A stretch of 64,000 bases of DNA from an uncultured Pelagibacteraceae bacterium (GTDB lineage Bacteria; Pseudomonadota; Alphaproteobacteria; Pelagibacterales; AG-422-B15). The stretch's first letter is position 1; each line of letters opens with the position of its first letter. The notes under the pieces were generated by a model. That model saw only the letters and a program-made list of their open reading frames with translations, made no database searches and had not been told where the DNA came from. The stretch spans positions 62,001 to 126,000 of the forward strand of contig CACGAG010000002.1 of the NCBI GenBank assembly GCA_902571005.1, in the 5' to 3' direction. Below, in pieces: positions 9,411-19,665 of this stretch. A program made the translations under genes and the position numbers.

Positions 9411-9812
9411 CTAATGTCCAAATTTGTATTTGCCTGGGTGAACAGCTGATAAAATTAATAAGCCTGCGATTATACCAGTGTTTTTAACAAAATTTTGAAG
9501 TTCATGTCTTTGCTCCAAGCCCTCACTCATATTCCAAAAATCGTGCATATAGTAATTTATTAGTATTGTCAGTAGCGCTAATACAAAGGCTGATAATTTT
9601 GAATAATAGCCGACTAAGATTGAAACTGAACATATGCTTTGTAAAACAATTGTGATTATTAGAGATATTTCTGTATACGGCACTTGATGATCAAACATAT
9701 AATTTAGAGTAAATTCATAATTAAATAATTTAAATATTGCTCCAAAAACTAAAAAATAAATTCCAATTATAATTCTTCCTAAAAGTAAATTAATATTACT
9801 CATATTATTCAT
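9411..9812 (-). CDS. DoxX-like membrane protein
   Basis: LLLGRIIIGIYFLVFGAIFKLFNY..., 4-TM DoxX-type layout. Confidence 0.65.
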   Translation of the reverse strand: MNNMSNINLLLGRIIIGIYFLVFGAIFKLFNYEFTLNYMFDHQVPYTEISLIITIVLQSICSVSILVGYYSKLSAFVLALLTILINYYMHDFWNMSEGLEQRHELQNFVKNTGIIAGLLILSAVHPGKYKFGH

Positions 9813-10341
9813 TCCAATTCATATATTTTTTACAGCCAAGGGGTATATCTTCAAAATAGCTAAATCCCTCCTGCCAAATATAACCTGCCTTTAGACAGCA
9901 CGAAAGTTTTTCTTCTGAGTCGCTGTGATAATCATAACACATCTTTTCTAATGGAACTCTTTTTTGGTGATTAAAAATCTCAATACCGAAAATTATCATT
10001 GAGCTTATTAATAAAAATAGAAGACCAAAGACTATGGTCAATATCTTAACTTTAGATACTAAGACTGTAAAAAATAAATAATATAATAATGGCATGGGGG
10101 CAAATAAAACTGGCAAAATAAAAACAGCATAATTTGGTATTATAAACTGAACATTCAGTTCATTTGTGTAGTAGTAATCTATGAATGGCAAATATGATAA
10201 GTATGCTAAGTAAACTAGCCATGCAAACAATAAAAAAGACTGAATACTGAATAATTTGTTGTGAAAATTTCTTTTTTGAAACAAATAAAGAGGAAGCGAG
10301 TAATAAGCTATGATTTTAATTATTAAATAAAAATAAAACAT
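9805..10341 (-). CDS. Membrane protein, unknown
   Basis: 178 aa, TM-rich, overlaps neighbours as in an operon. Confidence 0.55.
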   Translation of the reverse strand: MFYFYLIIKIIAYYSLPLYLFQKRNFHNKLFSIQSFLLFAWLVYLAYLSYLPFIDYYYTNELNVQFIIPNYAVFILPVLFAPMPLLYYLFFTVLVSKVKILTIVFGLLFLLISSMIIFGIEIFNHQKRVPLEKMCYDYHSDSEEKLSCCLKAGYIWQEGFSYFEDIPLGCKKYMNWNE

Positions 10342-11411
10342 TAATCACTGACTAGTTTCCAAATACCGCTGTTATCGTTATCAATAATTACAAAGATTTC
10401 ACCTACGCTATTTGCCTCTACATCTCGAACTCGGCCAATCTTTTCAAAGAGAATTGTTTCATTTCTTGCTTTTTTTCCATCAAATTCAAGTGAGATTAAT
10501 TTCTGTGCTTTTAAGCTAGTTATAAGCAATTTGTTTTTTAAGTCTGGGAACAAGTCTCCTACATAAAAAGTCATATCACTTACAGCAATTGAAGGAATCC
10601 AGGTATAAATTGGCTTTAAGAGACCTTCTTTCCAGGCACTTCCATCGCCAATAATTGAACCATCATAATCTATTCCACCCCAAGCAACATCTGCCCAACC
10701 GTAATTAGTGCCAGCCTCAACTTTTCCAAAAAAATCTCCGCCTCTTGGACCGTGATTGGTTATATATATTTCATCATCTTGAGGGTTTAAGATTATTCCC
10801 TGAGGGTTTCTTAGGCCTATTTGATATATCTCAGGTAGCCAGCCTTCATTGTCTGCATAAGGGTTATCTTTTGGTGCTGACCCGTCTTTATTTATTCTGA
10901 TCATTTTACCAAAATAACTTGTGGGATCCTGTGCAACACTTCCATGCCCACGTTCACCAATGCTTGCGTAGAGCAGGTCATCTTTAAACATTAGTCTTGA
11001 GCCCCAGTGAATATTATTCCATGAAGAGTCTGATTGAAAAATATTTTCTATTTCACTAAAACTTTCATCTCTAATAATACCTCTAGCAATTGAAGTGCTT
11101 GTCTTGTCATTCCCTCTATCCTCTGTATAACTAACAAAAACTTCTCCATCTTTATAAATAATATCGAGCATACCAGCTTGCCAATGTGGCTGAACAACTT
11201 TTAAATTGTGGGAAAAATTTTTTACTTCTTTTGTAGTTAAATTAATTTTTAAAATTTCACCTGATTTTTGTGTAAGGAATAGTTCATTGTCATTAATAAA
11301 ACTCATACCCCATGGCTTATTAAGACCAGAAATAACTTTTTCTAATTTGTATTCCGAAGCATTTAAATTAAAGGTGAGTAAAAAAAAGATTATTGAGATA
11401 AAAAATTTCAT
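10341..11411 (-). CDS. PQQ-dependent sugar dehydrogenase family (glucose/sorbosone dehydrogenase)
   Basis: LNKPWGMSFI, GLRNPQGIILNP, TNHGPRGGDFFGKVEAGTNYGW motifs; signal peptide. Confidence 0.85.
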   Translation of the reverse strand: MKFFISIIFFLLTFNLNASEYKLEKVISGLNKPWGMSFINDNELFLTQKSGEILKINLTTKEVKNFSHNLKVVQPHWQAGMLDIIYKDGEVFVSYTEDRGNDKTSTSIARGIIRDESFSEIENIFQSDSSWNNIHWGSRLMFKDDLLYASIGERGHGSVAQDPTSYFGKMIRINKDGSAPKDNPYADNEGWLPEIYQIGLRNPQGIILNPQDDEIYITNHGPRGGDFFGKVEAGTNYGWADVAWGGIDYDGSIIGDGSAWKEGLLKPIYTWIPSIAVSDMTFYVGDLFPDLKNKLLITSLKAQKLISLEFDGKKARNETILFEKIGRVRDVEANSVGEIFVIIDNDNSGIWKLVSD

Positions 11412-11416
11412 TATTA

Positions 11417-11800
11417 TTAATTTAATCTATTTACCGCGTGCTCTTCTAATTGCTCTTTCGTAACAAAGTTTAAAGAATTTAAATGACAACTTTCGAGGTG
11501 TACTTTTGGCGCAACGCCTGCATCATATGCTTCTTTCCATCTCAAAGCACAAAGGCACCAGCGATCACCTTCTTTTAATCCAGGAAAATTGAATTCAGGT
11601 CTTGGCGTTGAGAGATCATTTCCTTTAGATTTACTGAATTCTAAGAAATCATCAGTCATTACTGCGCAAACCACATGACTTCCATAATCGTGTTCGTCAG
11701 TGTTGCAGAAACCATCTCTAAAATATCCTGTCATTGGATCATAGCAACAGGCTTCAATCTCATCACCGAATATGTTAATCACCATCTCTTTTTCAGACAT
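11417..11800 (-). CDS. DUF2237 family protein
   Basis: CCYDPMTGYFRDGFCNTDEHDYGSHVVCAVMTDDFLEFSKSKGNDLSTPRPEFNFPGLKEGDRWCLCALRW. Confidence 0.85.
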   Translation of the reverse strand: MSEKEMVINIFGDEIEACCYDPMTGYFRDGFCNTDEHDYGSHVVCAVMTDDFLEFSKSKGNDLSTPRPEFNFPGLKEGDRWCLCALRWKEAYDAGVAPKVHLESCHLNSLNFVTKEQLEEHAVNRLN

Positions 11801-11809
11801 ACAAATTAA

Positions 11810-12025
11810 TTATACCAAAAGATATATATTACCAATTATAAACAAAGGGATTTGAAGTCCAAAATTTGTTAATATTGCCCGATCTGCCATCATATATCCT
11901 ACCATTGTCCATCCAATCGCACCTGTTCCATGAACAAATATATTTAAGGGATAAATATTTAAATTAGTCAGTAAAATACCAACCAAGATAAAAAAAGTGC
12001 TAGCCCATTTAAGTCGATTAATCAT
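11810..12025 (-). CDS. Small membrane protein
   Basis: 71 aa, hydrophobic, adjacent to DUF2237 gene. Confidence 0.5.
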   Translation of the reverse strand: MINRLKWASTFFILVGILLTNLNIYPLNIFVHGTGAIGWTMVGYMMADRAILTNFGLQIPLFIIGNIYLLV

Positions 12026-12108
12026 AATAATCCTTTCAAATAAATAGCTGAAAAATCTGCTTGATTTAAAAAGCTCGATAAAGTCTAATACTCAAATTAT
12101 TTATAAAT

Positions 12109-13098
12109 TTGGGAAAAACAATGATTAAAACAAAAATTACAGAAATGTTCGAAATAGATCATCCAATTGTACAGGGTGGTATGCATTATGTTGGCTTTGC
12201 TGAAATGGCTGCTGCTGTTTCTAATGCAGGAGGCTTAGGAATAATCACCGGTCTTACTCAAGCTAGCCCAAAAGATCTTGCAAACGAAATAGCTCGTTGC
12301 AAAGATATGACTGACAAGCCAATTGGTGTAAATTTGACTTTCCTTCCAGGTTTTGCAAACCCAGATTATCCTGGCTATATAGAGTCAATTGTAAAAGGTG
12401 GTGTAAAAATTGTTGAAACGGCTGGAAGAAGTCCTGAAAAATTTATGCCTCTTCTTAAAGATGCTGGAATAAAAGTAATACATAAATGCACATCTGTCAG
12501 ACATGCTCTGAAGGCAGAAAAAATTGGGTGTGATGCTGCAAGTGTTGACGGTTTTGAATGTGGCGGCCACCCAGGTGAAGATGATATTCCTAATATGATA
12601 CTTTTACCTCGTGCTTTTGAAGAATTAAAAATTCCATTTATTGCTTCTGGTGGTATGGGTAATGGCCAACAACTCGTAGCTGCTCTAGCTATGGGTGCTG
12701 AGGGTGTAAACATGGGAACACGCTTTATTGCAACAAAAGAAGCTCCTGTACACCAAAATGTGAAAGAAGCATTGGTTAATGCAAGTGAACTTGATACTGA
12801 ACTAATTATGCGTCCATTAAGAAATACTGAAAGAGTATTAAAAAATGATGCTGTTACAAAAATACTCGAAAAAGAAAAGTCCTTAGGGGATGACATTCAA
12901 ATACAAGACATTTTTGGAGAGGTAGCAGGCGTTTATCCAAAAATTATGCAAGAAGGAGCAATGGATGCGGGTGCTTGGAGTTGTGGAATGGTGGCTGGAT
13001 TAATTCATGATATACCAACTTGTAAGGAACTGATTGAAAGAGTTGTTTCTGAAGCTGAAGAAATAATTGCCTCTAGACTATCAAAAATTGCTGTCTAA
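12109..13098 (+). CDS. Nitronate monooxygenase / FabK-like flavoprotein
   Basis: HPIVQGGMHYVG, AAAVSNAGGLGIITG, GFECGGHPGE, ASGGMGNGQQLVAALAMGAEGVNMGTRF. Confidence 0.9.
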   Translation: MGKTMIKTKITEMFEIDHPIVQGGMHYVGFAEMAAAVSNAGGLGIITGLTQASPKDLANEIARCKDMTDKPIGVNLTFLPGFANPDYPGYIESIVKGGVKIVETAGRSPEKFMPLLKDAGIKVIHKCTSVRHALKAEKIGCDAASVDGFECGGHPGEDDIPNMILLPRAFEELKIPFIASGGMGNGQQLVAALAMGAEGVNMGTRFIATKEAPVHQNVKEALVNASELDTELIMRPLRNTERVLKNDAVTKILEKEKSLGDDIQIQDIFGEVAGVYPKIMQEGAMDAGAWSCGMVAGLIHDIPTCKELIERVVSEAEEIIASRLSKIAV

Positions 13099-13174
13099 AT
13101 AAAAATAATAATTAAAAACTATTACCAAACATAGGTAATTTTTTATTATGGGATTCTAATAGTATTCCGTTTCA

Positions 13175-13582
13175 ATGCCAGAGAATAACAATAATGAAAT
13201 CGCAGAAACAATTAAATCTGCACTAGAGTTCTACAAATACGAACTTGACCTACCACTTACTAACTTTATTTTTCAATCTCCTCTTCATTGGAACGTAATG
13301 ACAATAATTGCATTAGCAACATTTGATCCTGAACAAACAACATCTTTTCAGCATTTATGTGAGTCTATTTCACCTAAAACAGGCTCTAAATCTTCAATAC
13401 AATCTATTATTGAGTCCGGAATACAGAAAGGATTTATCGAAAAATCTCCCCTCGTTAATGATAAGCGCATTAAAAGTTTGAAATTAACAAATACCGCAAC
13501 AAAAGATTATGAAAACTGGGTGAGAGCAGATGCAACGACGTTTGGACCTTTAAATGGAGTTGCTATGAAAACACCAAAATAA
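13175..13582 (+). CDS. MarR-like winged-helix protein
   Basis: 135 aa, helix-rich with SIQSIIESGIQKGFIEKSPLVNDKRIKSLKLTNTATKDYENW resembling MarR wing/C-terminus. Confidence 0.5.
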   Translation: MPENNNNEIAETIKSALEFYKYELDLPLTNFIFQSPLHWNVMTIIALATFDPEQTTSFQHLCESISPKTGSKSSIQSIIESGIQKGFIEKSPLVNDKRIKSLKLTNTATKDYENWVRADATTFGPLNGVAMKTPK

Positions 13583-13912
13583 ATGGTTATTAACTATAGT
13601 AAAATTTTTTTATTCGTCTTAATCATATTTTTATCAATTTACATTTCTCATTTAAGCGATTTTCTTAATGCGCTAGTATTTACCGCATCTTGCATACTTG
13701 CATATTTTTCTGGATACGGATTAAGAGAGTCGGTATTTAATCCAAATATTTATCAGAAAACTTTAGGAATAATTTTTTGCTTAATTATTATTGGAATTAT
13801 AATTTATGCAAATGTTGCCTACGGAGTGAGTTCTTTAATTAATGGCATTAATATTGAAATGCTTTTAGGGTCAGTTATTTTTTTGCTTAGATTAATTAAT
13901 TTTTTCGATTAA
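13583..13912 (+). CDS. Membrane protein, unknown
   Basis: 109 aa hydrophobic; immediately follows the MarR-like ORF. Confidence 0.5.
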   Translation: MVINYSKIFLFVLIIFLSIYISHLSDFLNALVFTASCILAYFSGYGLRESVFNPNIYQKTLGIIFCLIIIGIIIYANVAYGVSSLINGINIEMLLGSVIFLLRLINFFD

Positions 13913-14732
13913 TTTTTTTTCTTGTACCGGGTCTGGGTGGAGTTTCTGCACCACCTGCAAAACATTGAGCAATTGACATCCAATCATTTGCTATATCGCC
14001 AGATACATTAAGATTAACGTCTTCAATATTTCTTACCTGCGTAACAACTTGACAGAAATCTTCTGCCTTTCCTGTTATTTTATTTTCATTAGACGGGTTA
14101 TTAAACTCCCAAACCTCACCAGATGGTGCTGTTAGTTCTAATCTTGGGGTTTCTTCAGGAAGTTCTTTCTTATTTATTGTGAAACAATATTTAAATGTGT
14201 TATTTCCAATAATAACTATGTTTTTAATACGATCCTCATTAATTCTATCGACACCAAGTGTATCATATAACTCTTGAGCATGCGCCCATGTCTCCATGTG
14301 TCTTGCGCTTATTGAGGATCTTGCACTCATGTCCGGCCCCATCCATTTAACCCTCTTTTTTGGATCAGCAGCTGCAAATCGTTCAGTCATTTTCTCATAA
14401 TATGATTTCCAAGTATCTAATAATTCTCTTCCTTTGACTCCCTTAGTTATAGTTTCCTCAAATTGATTCATCGTTGAACCTTTCCCAAGCATTTCAAGAG
14501 CGCTGTTGGCAAAGTTTTTCCAATCATCTCCATCTTGAAGAGATAAATCTGCAGCATAATTCCATACATGAAGGTGGCCGATAACGTTGTTAAAGTTCCA
14601 ACCTTTAAACTGAGTTTTTTCCTCATAATCACTATCACTTAAAGATGATAATAATTTGTAAACTGCATTGCTTTCATCACAAAAATCATAAGCTTGTTGT
14701 AATTCTAAATTTTGATCTGTCATTTTGACCAT
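13896..14732 (-). CDS. TIGR03084-like metal-binding (DinB/maleylpyruvate isomerase-type) protein
   Basis: FKGWNFNNVIGHLHVWNYAADLSL, KKRVKWMGPDMSARSSISARHMETWAHAQELYD. Confidence 0.75.
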   Translation of the reverse strand: MVKMTDQNLELQQAYDFCDESNAVYKLLSSLSDSDYEEKTQFKGWNFNNVIGHLHVWNYAADLSLQDGDDWKNFANSALEMLGKGSTMNQFEETITKGVKGRELLDTWKSYYEKMTERFAAADPKKRVKWMGPDMSARSSISARHMETWAHAQELYDTLGVDRINEDRIKNIVIIGNNTFKYCFTINKKELPEETPRLELTAPSGEVWEFNNPSNENKITGKAEDFCQVVTQVRNIEDVNLNVSGDIANDWMSIAQCFAGGAETPPRPGTRKKINRKN

Positions 14733-15526
14733 TTCGGTTTACGTTTCTCAATAAAAGATGCAATGCCTTCTCTACCTTCATCGCTTAACATGCGTTCAGC
14801 AAAACCTTTTGCAGCAAAATCGATCATTTCACTTCTCTCTAAATGTCTTGTTGCTAGGACAATTTCTTTTGTAATAGCGTTTGCTCCAGGGGCACAATTC
14901 ATAACTCCTTTTATTATATCAGACTCAATATTTTTTAAATCATTAGCATCTTTTGCTATAAAATCTGCTAATCCCATTTCAAATGCTTCTTTACCTGTGA
15001 ACCGTGCTGCAGTAAGCATGATACGTCTAGCTTTAGCTAAACCTATTCTTTGCGCAACAAAGGGAGCAATTTGAGCAGGAGGTATTCCTAGAGTAGTTTC
15101 TGTTAAAGCAAATTTACAATCTTCAGTCACTACCACGATATCCCCAGCACAAAGCATTCCAAGACCACCAGCCATCGCTGCGCCTTCAGCTAACATTACA
15201 ACTGGCTTTGGATAAGAGTTTATCATATCAAAAAATGCACCAGTCAAAGCACTTGCTTCTTCAACATCTTTCATTCCCTGCTCTCCACCTTGAAAACCAG
15301 TTTTAAACATTTTTAAATCTCCGCCTGCACAGAATATTCCCCCTTCACCTCTCATGGTAACGCCTCTCACACCTAAGTCATCACGCGCTGCATTAAAAAT
15401 ATTTTTAATATCATCAGTCAACTCGCTGGTTAATGCATTTCTTTTTTCTGGTTGATTGAATGAAATAGTTAACCATTCATTTTCTATATTTACTTTACAG
15501 GCTTTTGTTTCTGGCAATGTAGTCAT
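14720..15526 (-). CDS. Enoyl-CoA hydratase/isomerase family
   Basis: NQPEKRNALTSEL, GEGGIFCAGGDLKMF, AEGAAMAGGLGMLCAGDIVV. Confidence 0.9.
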   Translation of the reverse strand: MTTLPETKACKVNIENEWLTISFNQPEKRNALTSELTDDIKNIFNAARDDLGVRGVTMRGEGGIFCAGGDLKMFKTGFQGGEQGMKDVEEASALTGAFFDMINSYPKPVVMLAEGAAMAGGLGMLCAGDIVVVTEDCKFALTETTLGIPPAQIAPFVAQRIGLAKARRIMLTAARFTGKEAFEMGLADFIAKDANDLKNIESDIIKGVMNCAPGANAITKEIVLATRHLERSEMIDFAAKGFAERMLSDEGREGIASFIEKRKPKWSK

Positions 15527-15528
15527 AC

Positions 15529-16659
15529 TTATAAATTGTTAATAATTTTCATTGGTTCATAATTATAAATGTTCTTTGTTCTTCTCATAGCAATATCTGT
15601 ATTTTTTAGCATAAAATTTCTTAGTGATTTCAAAATTGGGTTTCCTAAATGATTTACATATCCCTGATATCTTGAAGATCTTTTAATTGCATTAGTCCTA
15701 CCAACCCTCAATTTTTCATAATTATTTCTTATAAAATTAAAATCATCAAATTTGTTTACTAAATTTCCAAATACAAATGCATCTTCCAGTGCCATAGCGC
15801 CGCCTTGACCCAAAAACGGCATCATTGGGTGCGCCGAGTCTCCCAATAAAGTAATGTTACCATTTGAAAAAGAATTAAGAGATTTTCGATCAAATAAACC
15901 CCATTTATAAACTTTTTTTGAAGATTGAAATAAAGATTTAATGAAACTTCCATAGGATGAGAAATCCTCTAATAAATCCTCATGACTTCCCTCTTCTCTC
16001 CAACCTTCATTATTTTTTATTTTACTTTTTTTTATTGCAATAAAACTTGTTTCGAGTTTTTCATTAACGGGGTAACAGACGATATGGCTATTTTTACCTA
16101 GGTATATATTTATCCTTTTGCTATCGGACGAACCAATACCTCTCCACGCGGTATAGCCTGAGAAAGTAATTTTATCCTTTTTGATTTTATTTGTTCTAAT
16201 TAGTGATTTTATTCCATCGCAGCCTGCAATGTAGTCTACAATTGTATTTTTCTGATTTTTGAAAACTAATTCTTTTTCTTTTATTATATCTAACAATTCA
16301 TGATTAAATTTTATTTCTCCACCTAGATTAATAAATTTCTCATACAGTTTATTTATTAAGACTTTTCTATTTGATGTAATTACTTCACCAAATTCATTGA
16401 TATTAACTTTTTTTATGACATTTCCCTGATCATCTCTCCAAGCAATATCTAATGGAGAGCAAGACTCTGCCCTAACAGCATCTAAAATATCTATTTCATC
16501 TAGTATTTTACAAGCATTGGGAGTTAATGATATGCCTGCGCCATGTTCACTTAGTGCGCTTGATCTTTCAAAAATTACACATTCTTTTCCAGATCCCTTT
16601 AGAACGCAACCTAAAGTAAGACCAGATATGCCTCCGCCAATTATGCCAATTTTTTTCAC
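15529..16659 (-). CDS. FAD-dependent monooxygenase (salicylate hydroxylase/UbiH type)
   Basis: IGIIGGGISGLTLGCVLKGSG, LLGDSAHPMMPFLGQGGAMALEDA. Confidence 0.9.
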   Translation of the reverse strand: MKKIGIIGGGISGLTLGCVLKGSGKECVIFERSSALSEHGAGISLTPNACKILDEIDILDAVRAESCSPLDIAWRDDQGNVIKKVNINEFGEVITSNRKVLINKLYEKFINLGGEIKFNHELLDIIKEKELVFKNQKNTIVDYIAGCDGIKSLIRTNKIKKDKITFSGYTAWRGIGSSDSKRINIYLGKNSHIVCYPVNEKLETSFIAIKKSKIKNNEGWREEGSHEDLLEDFSSYGSFIKSLFQSSKKVYKWGLFDRKSLNSFSNGNITLLGDSAHPMMPFLGQGGAMALEDAFVFGNLVNKFDDFNFIRNNYEKLRVGRTNAIKRSSRYQGYVNHLGNPILKSLRNFMLKNTDIAMRRTKNIYNYEPMKIINNL

Positions 16660-17270
16660 TACTTAATTCCTATAAAAACAACAATTGTACTTTCAGCTTT
16701 CACTGTAAAGCTATCTCCATTTACTTCGTTACTTATGCCATGAGAAAAAGATTTCAATTTTTCGTTATTCAAATCATATTTTAATCCACTTGTTGTAATT
16801 TTATTATCTGACGACAATGAAATAATAGATACCGTCTCATTATAAGCGTTTATTTTTGTATTTTCTCTCACAAAGATTATTCGATAAAAACTTGTTATCA
16901 GTTCAATTTGCAAAATATCTGAGTAAGTGCTGGCTATTAGAACATTTGCGATTGAATGATCTTCCCTCAAACCGGTACTTCCTAATATCACGACTTTTTT
17001 AATACTATTCTCTTTGCAATAATCTAACGATTTTTCTAAATCAGTCTTGTTCTGATCGGATAATTCAACAACTTCTATTTTACTATCAAGTTCATCAATT
17101 GTAGCAGAGTCAAGATCACCTAAAATTAGATTAGGTTGAACTCCTAATTCTTTTAAATTTTCCGATTTAGCATCAATACTAATAAAGTAATCGTTACTAT
17201 CTATTACTTTTTTAACGTAATTAGTTTTTGAAACATTTCCGTTTGCAATTAAGACAGCGCTCTTTATCAA
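16659..17270 (-). CDS. Thiamine diphosphokinase
   Basis: ILGDLDSATIDEL, DQNKTDLEKSLDYC, VILGSTGLREDHSIANV. Confidence 0.85.
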   Translation of the reverse strand: MIKSAVLIANGNVSKTNYVKKVIDSNDYFISIDAKSENLKELGVQPNLILGDLDSATIDELDSKIEVVELSDQNKTDLEKSLDYCKENSIKKVVILGSTGLREDHSIANVLIASTYSDILQIELITSFYRIIFVRENTKINAYNETVSIISLSSDNKITTSGLKYDLNNEKLKSFSHGISNEVNGDSFTVKAESTIVVFIGIK

Positions 17271-17283
17271 TTTTATACCGTAA

Positions 17284-18441
17284 TTAGTAATTAATTGGTC
17301 CAGAAATTACTTCAAATCTCTCATTTTGAACCTGAAAGAAATAAGAAATATTACTTCCTTGTCTTTGATCTGGATTAAAAGTCACTGAGCCAAGTTTTAG
17401 TGGATCCTCGTAATCTTTAAGAGATTCCATTGCCTCAACAAAGCTATCAACTGTTAAATCTTTTCCTGCTCTTTCGATAGCTTCAACAACTATATCGGCA
17501 AAAATATATCCATAGATCGCTCCCGTATTAGGATCTGTTGCATAAATAGATTTAAATTTATCCCACCATTTTTTTTCAATTTCATTAGCCGTATCGTAAT
17601 AAGGAAATACGACCGAATTTAAACAGTACAGTCCATTCATTACTCCATTCGGTTGCTCTGCCACAACTGTGTAATAGCTTGCTGAAGTTGTCACAAAATC
17701 AACATCTGTCCAATTTATTTCCTTTGCTTTCATAAAAGGCAATATTGTTGTTCGAACAATTGTCCCCATGGCTACTAAATCACATCCTGCATTATTAAGT
17801 TTTTTTATTTGAGCAGTGAAGTCAGTATCTGTAGGCTTTGCTGATGCACTCTCAACTAATGTCATATTCATTGCTGCAAGTTGATCATCCACAGCATCAA
17901 CAATTTCCTGCCCAAAATCAGTATCTTCATACAAAACACATACTGACTTTCGATTGTTATTTTCAATAAGATATTTCAATCCTGTTCTGATCTGATCATA
18001 ATATGTTGAGCCTGATGTAAACTTCAAACGATCATAAGGTTCAAACATTGATCGTGCAGCTGTAAGAGGAAATAAACTTGGAACATTCATTGATAGTTGA
18101 TCAGACATCACTGCATTATTCATTGGCGTACCAAGAGAGCCCAACATAAAGCCAATTTTATCTTTTCTTAGCAGTTTATTAGCCGCTTGCACCGCTCTTG
18201 GGACGGTATATTGATGGTCTTCAACAATAAATTTTATTGTTCTGCCATGAGCTCCGCCCGCTTGATTAAATTCATCAATACGCATGTTTACACCGTCAAC
18301 ACTTTGTTTTCCAATCATAGAGGCAGGTCCACTTAGATCAGTATGCATTCCAATTAAGATCTGATCTTCTGTAATGCCTTGGTCAGCAAACGATAGGCAA
18401 GAGAGAAATAATGAAAAAAATAAATAAACAAAAATTTTCAT
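17284..18441 (-). CDS. Branched-chain amino acid-type ABC transporter substrate-binding protein (LivK family), paralog 1
   Basis: Signal peptide; ILIGMHTDLSGPASMIGKQSVDGVNMRIDEFNQAGGAHGRTIKFIVEDHQY. Confidence 0.9.
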   Translation of the reverse strand: MKIFVYLFFSLFLSCLSFADQGITEDQILIGMHTDLSGPASMIGKQSVDGVNMRIDEFNQAGGAHGRTIKFIVEDHQYTVPRAVQAANKLLRKDKIGFMLGSLGTPMNNAVMSDQLSMNVPSLFPLTAARSMFEPYDRLKFTSGSTYYDQIRTGLKYLIENNNRKSVCVLYEDTDFGQEIVDAVDDQLAAMNMTLVESASAKPTDTDFTAQIKKLNNAGCDLVAMGTIVRTTILPFMKAKEINWTDVDFVTTSASYYTVVAEQPNGVMNGLYCLNSVVFPYYDTANEIEKKWWDKFKSIYATDPNTGAIYGYIFADIVVEAIERAGKDLTVDSFVEAMESLKDYEDPLKLGSVTFNPDQRQGSNISYFFQVQNERFEVISGPINY

Positions 18442-19617
18442 TTAGTATGTATATTCTTTGTTATCCGTTTGAATAAAAGTTCCATTTTGAACTTCAAATA
18501 AATAAGCAACATTCGCACCTAAATGTTTTTCTGGGGACCAAGAAAGTGTTGTATCACCAAAAGGTATTTTATAATCATTTATACTTTCTAATGCATTTAG
18601 GAAGCTGTCTGTCGTTAAGTCACGACCAGCAATTTCCAATGCTCTAGCAGTTATATCCATATACATATAACCATAAGCTGAACCTATATTTGGAGAATTT
18701 CCAAAAATTGACTCATAGGTGTCAATCCAATCACAAATCTCCGGTGAACAATTTGCTTTACTTGGAGTATCAAATTGAGCAAATGTATAAAATCCATCTG
18801 TAACTCCATCAGGTTGCGATGCTATAACAGGATGAAAACTTGCAACCTGGCCAAAAAATAATGCATCCCACTTCATCTGCCTAGCTTTTGTATAACCAAG
18901 AATTGTATCTTTAACAATTGTACCCATTGCAACAGCTTCACAGCCTGCATTTTTTAATTTTGTAATTTGAGAGGTTAAATCTGTATCAGTTGGCTTATTA
19001 GTTGCTTTTTCATGCAACTCTAAACCCATTTCGTTGAGTTGGTCTATAGTAGCTTCGTATGTTTCTTGCCCAAAATCATTATCTTGATAAAGAACGCATA
19101 TTTTATTTTTTCCCCTCTCATTGATTGCCCACTTAACTCCAGCTCTGATTTGATCGTAATAACTTGAAAGAGCTCCAAATTTTAATCGGTGTAAAGGATC
19201 AGTCATTGATCTTGCTGATGATAGAGGAAACAAATTTGGTATATCTTTTTTTTCTTGAGCTTCAAACACAGCATTGTTCATTGGCGTACCTAAACTTGCA
19301 ACCATCAGAAATATCTTATCTTTATTTAGAAGCTTATTTGCCGCCTGGACTGCGCGAGGTACTTGGTATTGATGATCTTCTGCAATTATTTTAAGCATTC
19401 TTCCATGTATACCTCCTGCTTTATTAATTTCATCAATTCTCATTTGAACACCTTCAACGGAATATTTTCCAAATGAAGAAACTGGTCCACTTATATCCGT
19501 ATGCATGCCAAGAATGATTTCATCGTCAGAAACACCTTGAGAATAAGAATTGTGGCCAAAAGTTAATAATAGTGCCAATAAAATTGTAAAAATTGAAAAT
19601 TGCTTACTTATCATCAT
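18442..19617 (-). CDS. Branched-chain amino acid-type ABC transporter substrate-binding protein (LivK family), paralog 2
   Basis: IILGMHTDISGPVSSFGKYSVEGVQMRIDEINKAGGIHGRMLKIIAEDHQY; collinear with paralog 1. Confidence 0.9.
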   Translation of the reverse strand: MMISKQFSIFTILLALLLTFGHNSYSQGVSDDEIILGMHTDISGPVSSFGKYSVEGVQMRIDEINKAGGIHGRMLKIIAEDHQYQVPRAVQAANKLLNKDKIFLMVASLGTPMNNAVFEAQEKKDIPNLFPLSSARSMTDPLHRLKFGALSSYYDQIRAGVKWAINERGKNKICVLYQDNDFGQETYEATIDQLNEMGLELHEKATNKPTDTDLTSQITKLKNAGCEAVAMGTIVKDTILGYTKARQMKWDALFFGQVASFHPVIASQPDGVTDGFYTFAQFDTPSKANCSPEICDWIDTYESIFGNSPNIGSAYGYMYMDITARALEIAGRDLTTDSFLNALESINDYKIPFGDTTLSWSPEKHLGANVAYLFEVQNGTFIQTDNKEYTY

Positions 19618-19665
19618 TCGTCCTCTTGAATTTAAAAGGAAATCTTATTATTTCACAGAGGAAAA

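Noticed and set aside
12375-12896. 173-aa ORF antisense to the nitronate monooxygenase gene
   Set aside because: Lies wholly opposite a well-supported conserved CDS; low-complexity Ser/Phe-rich shadow ORF.
14712-15074. 120-aa plus-strand ORF
   Set aside because: Antisense shadow of the enoyl-CoA hydratase gene.
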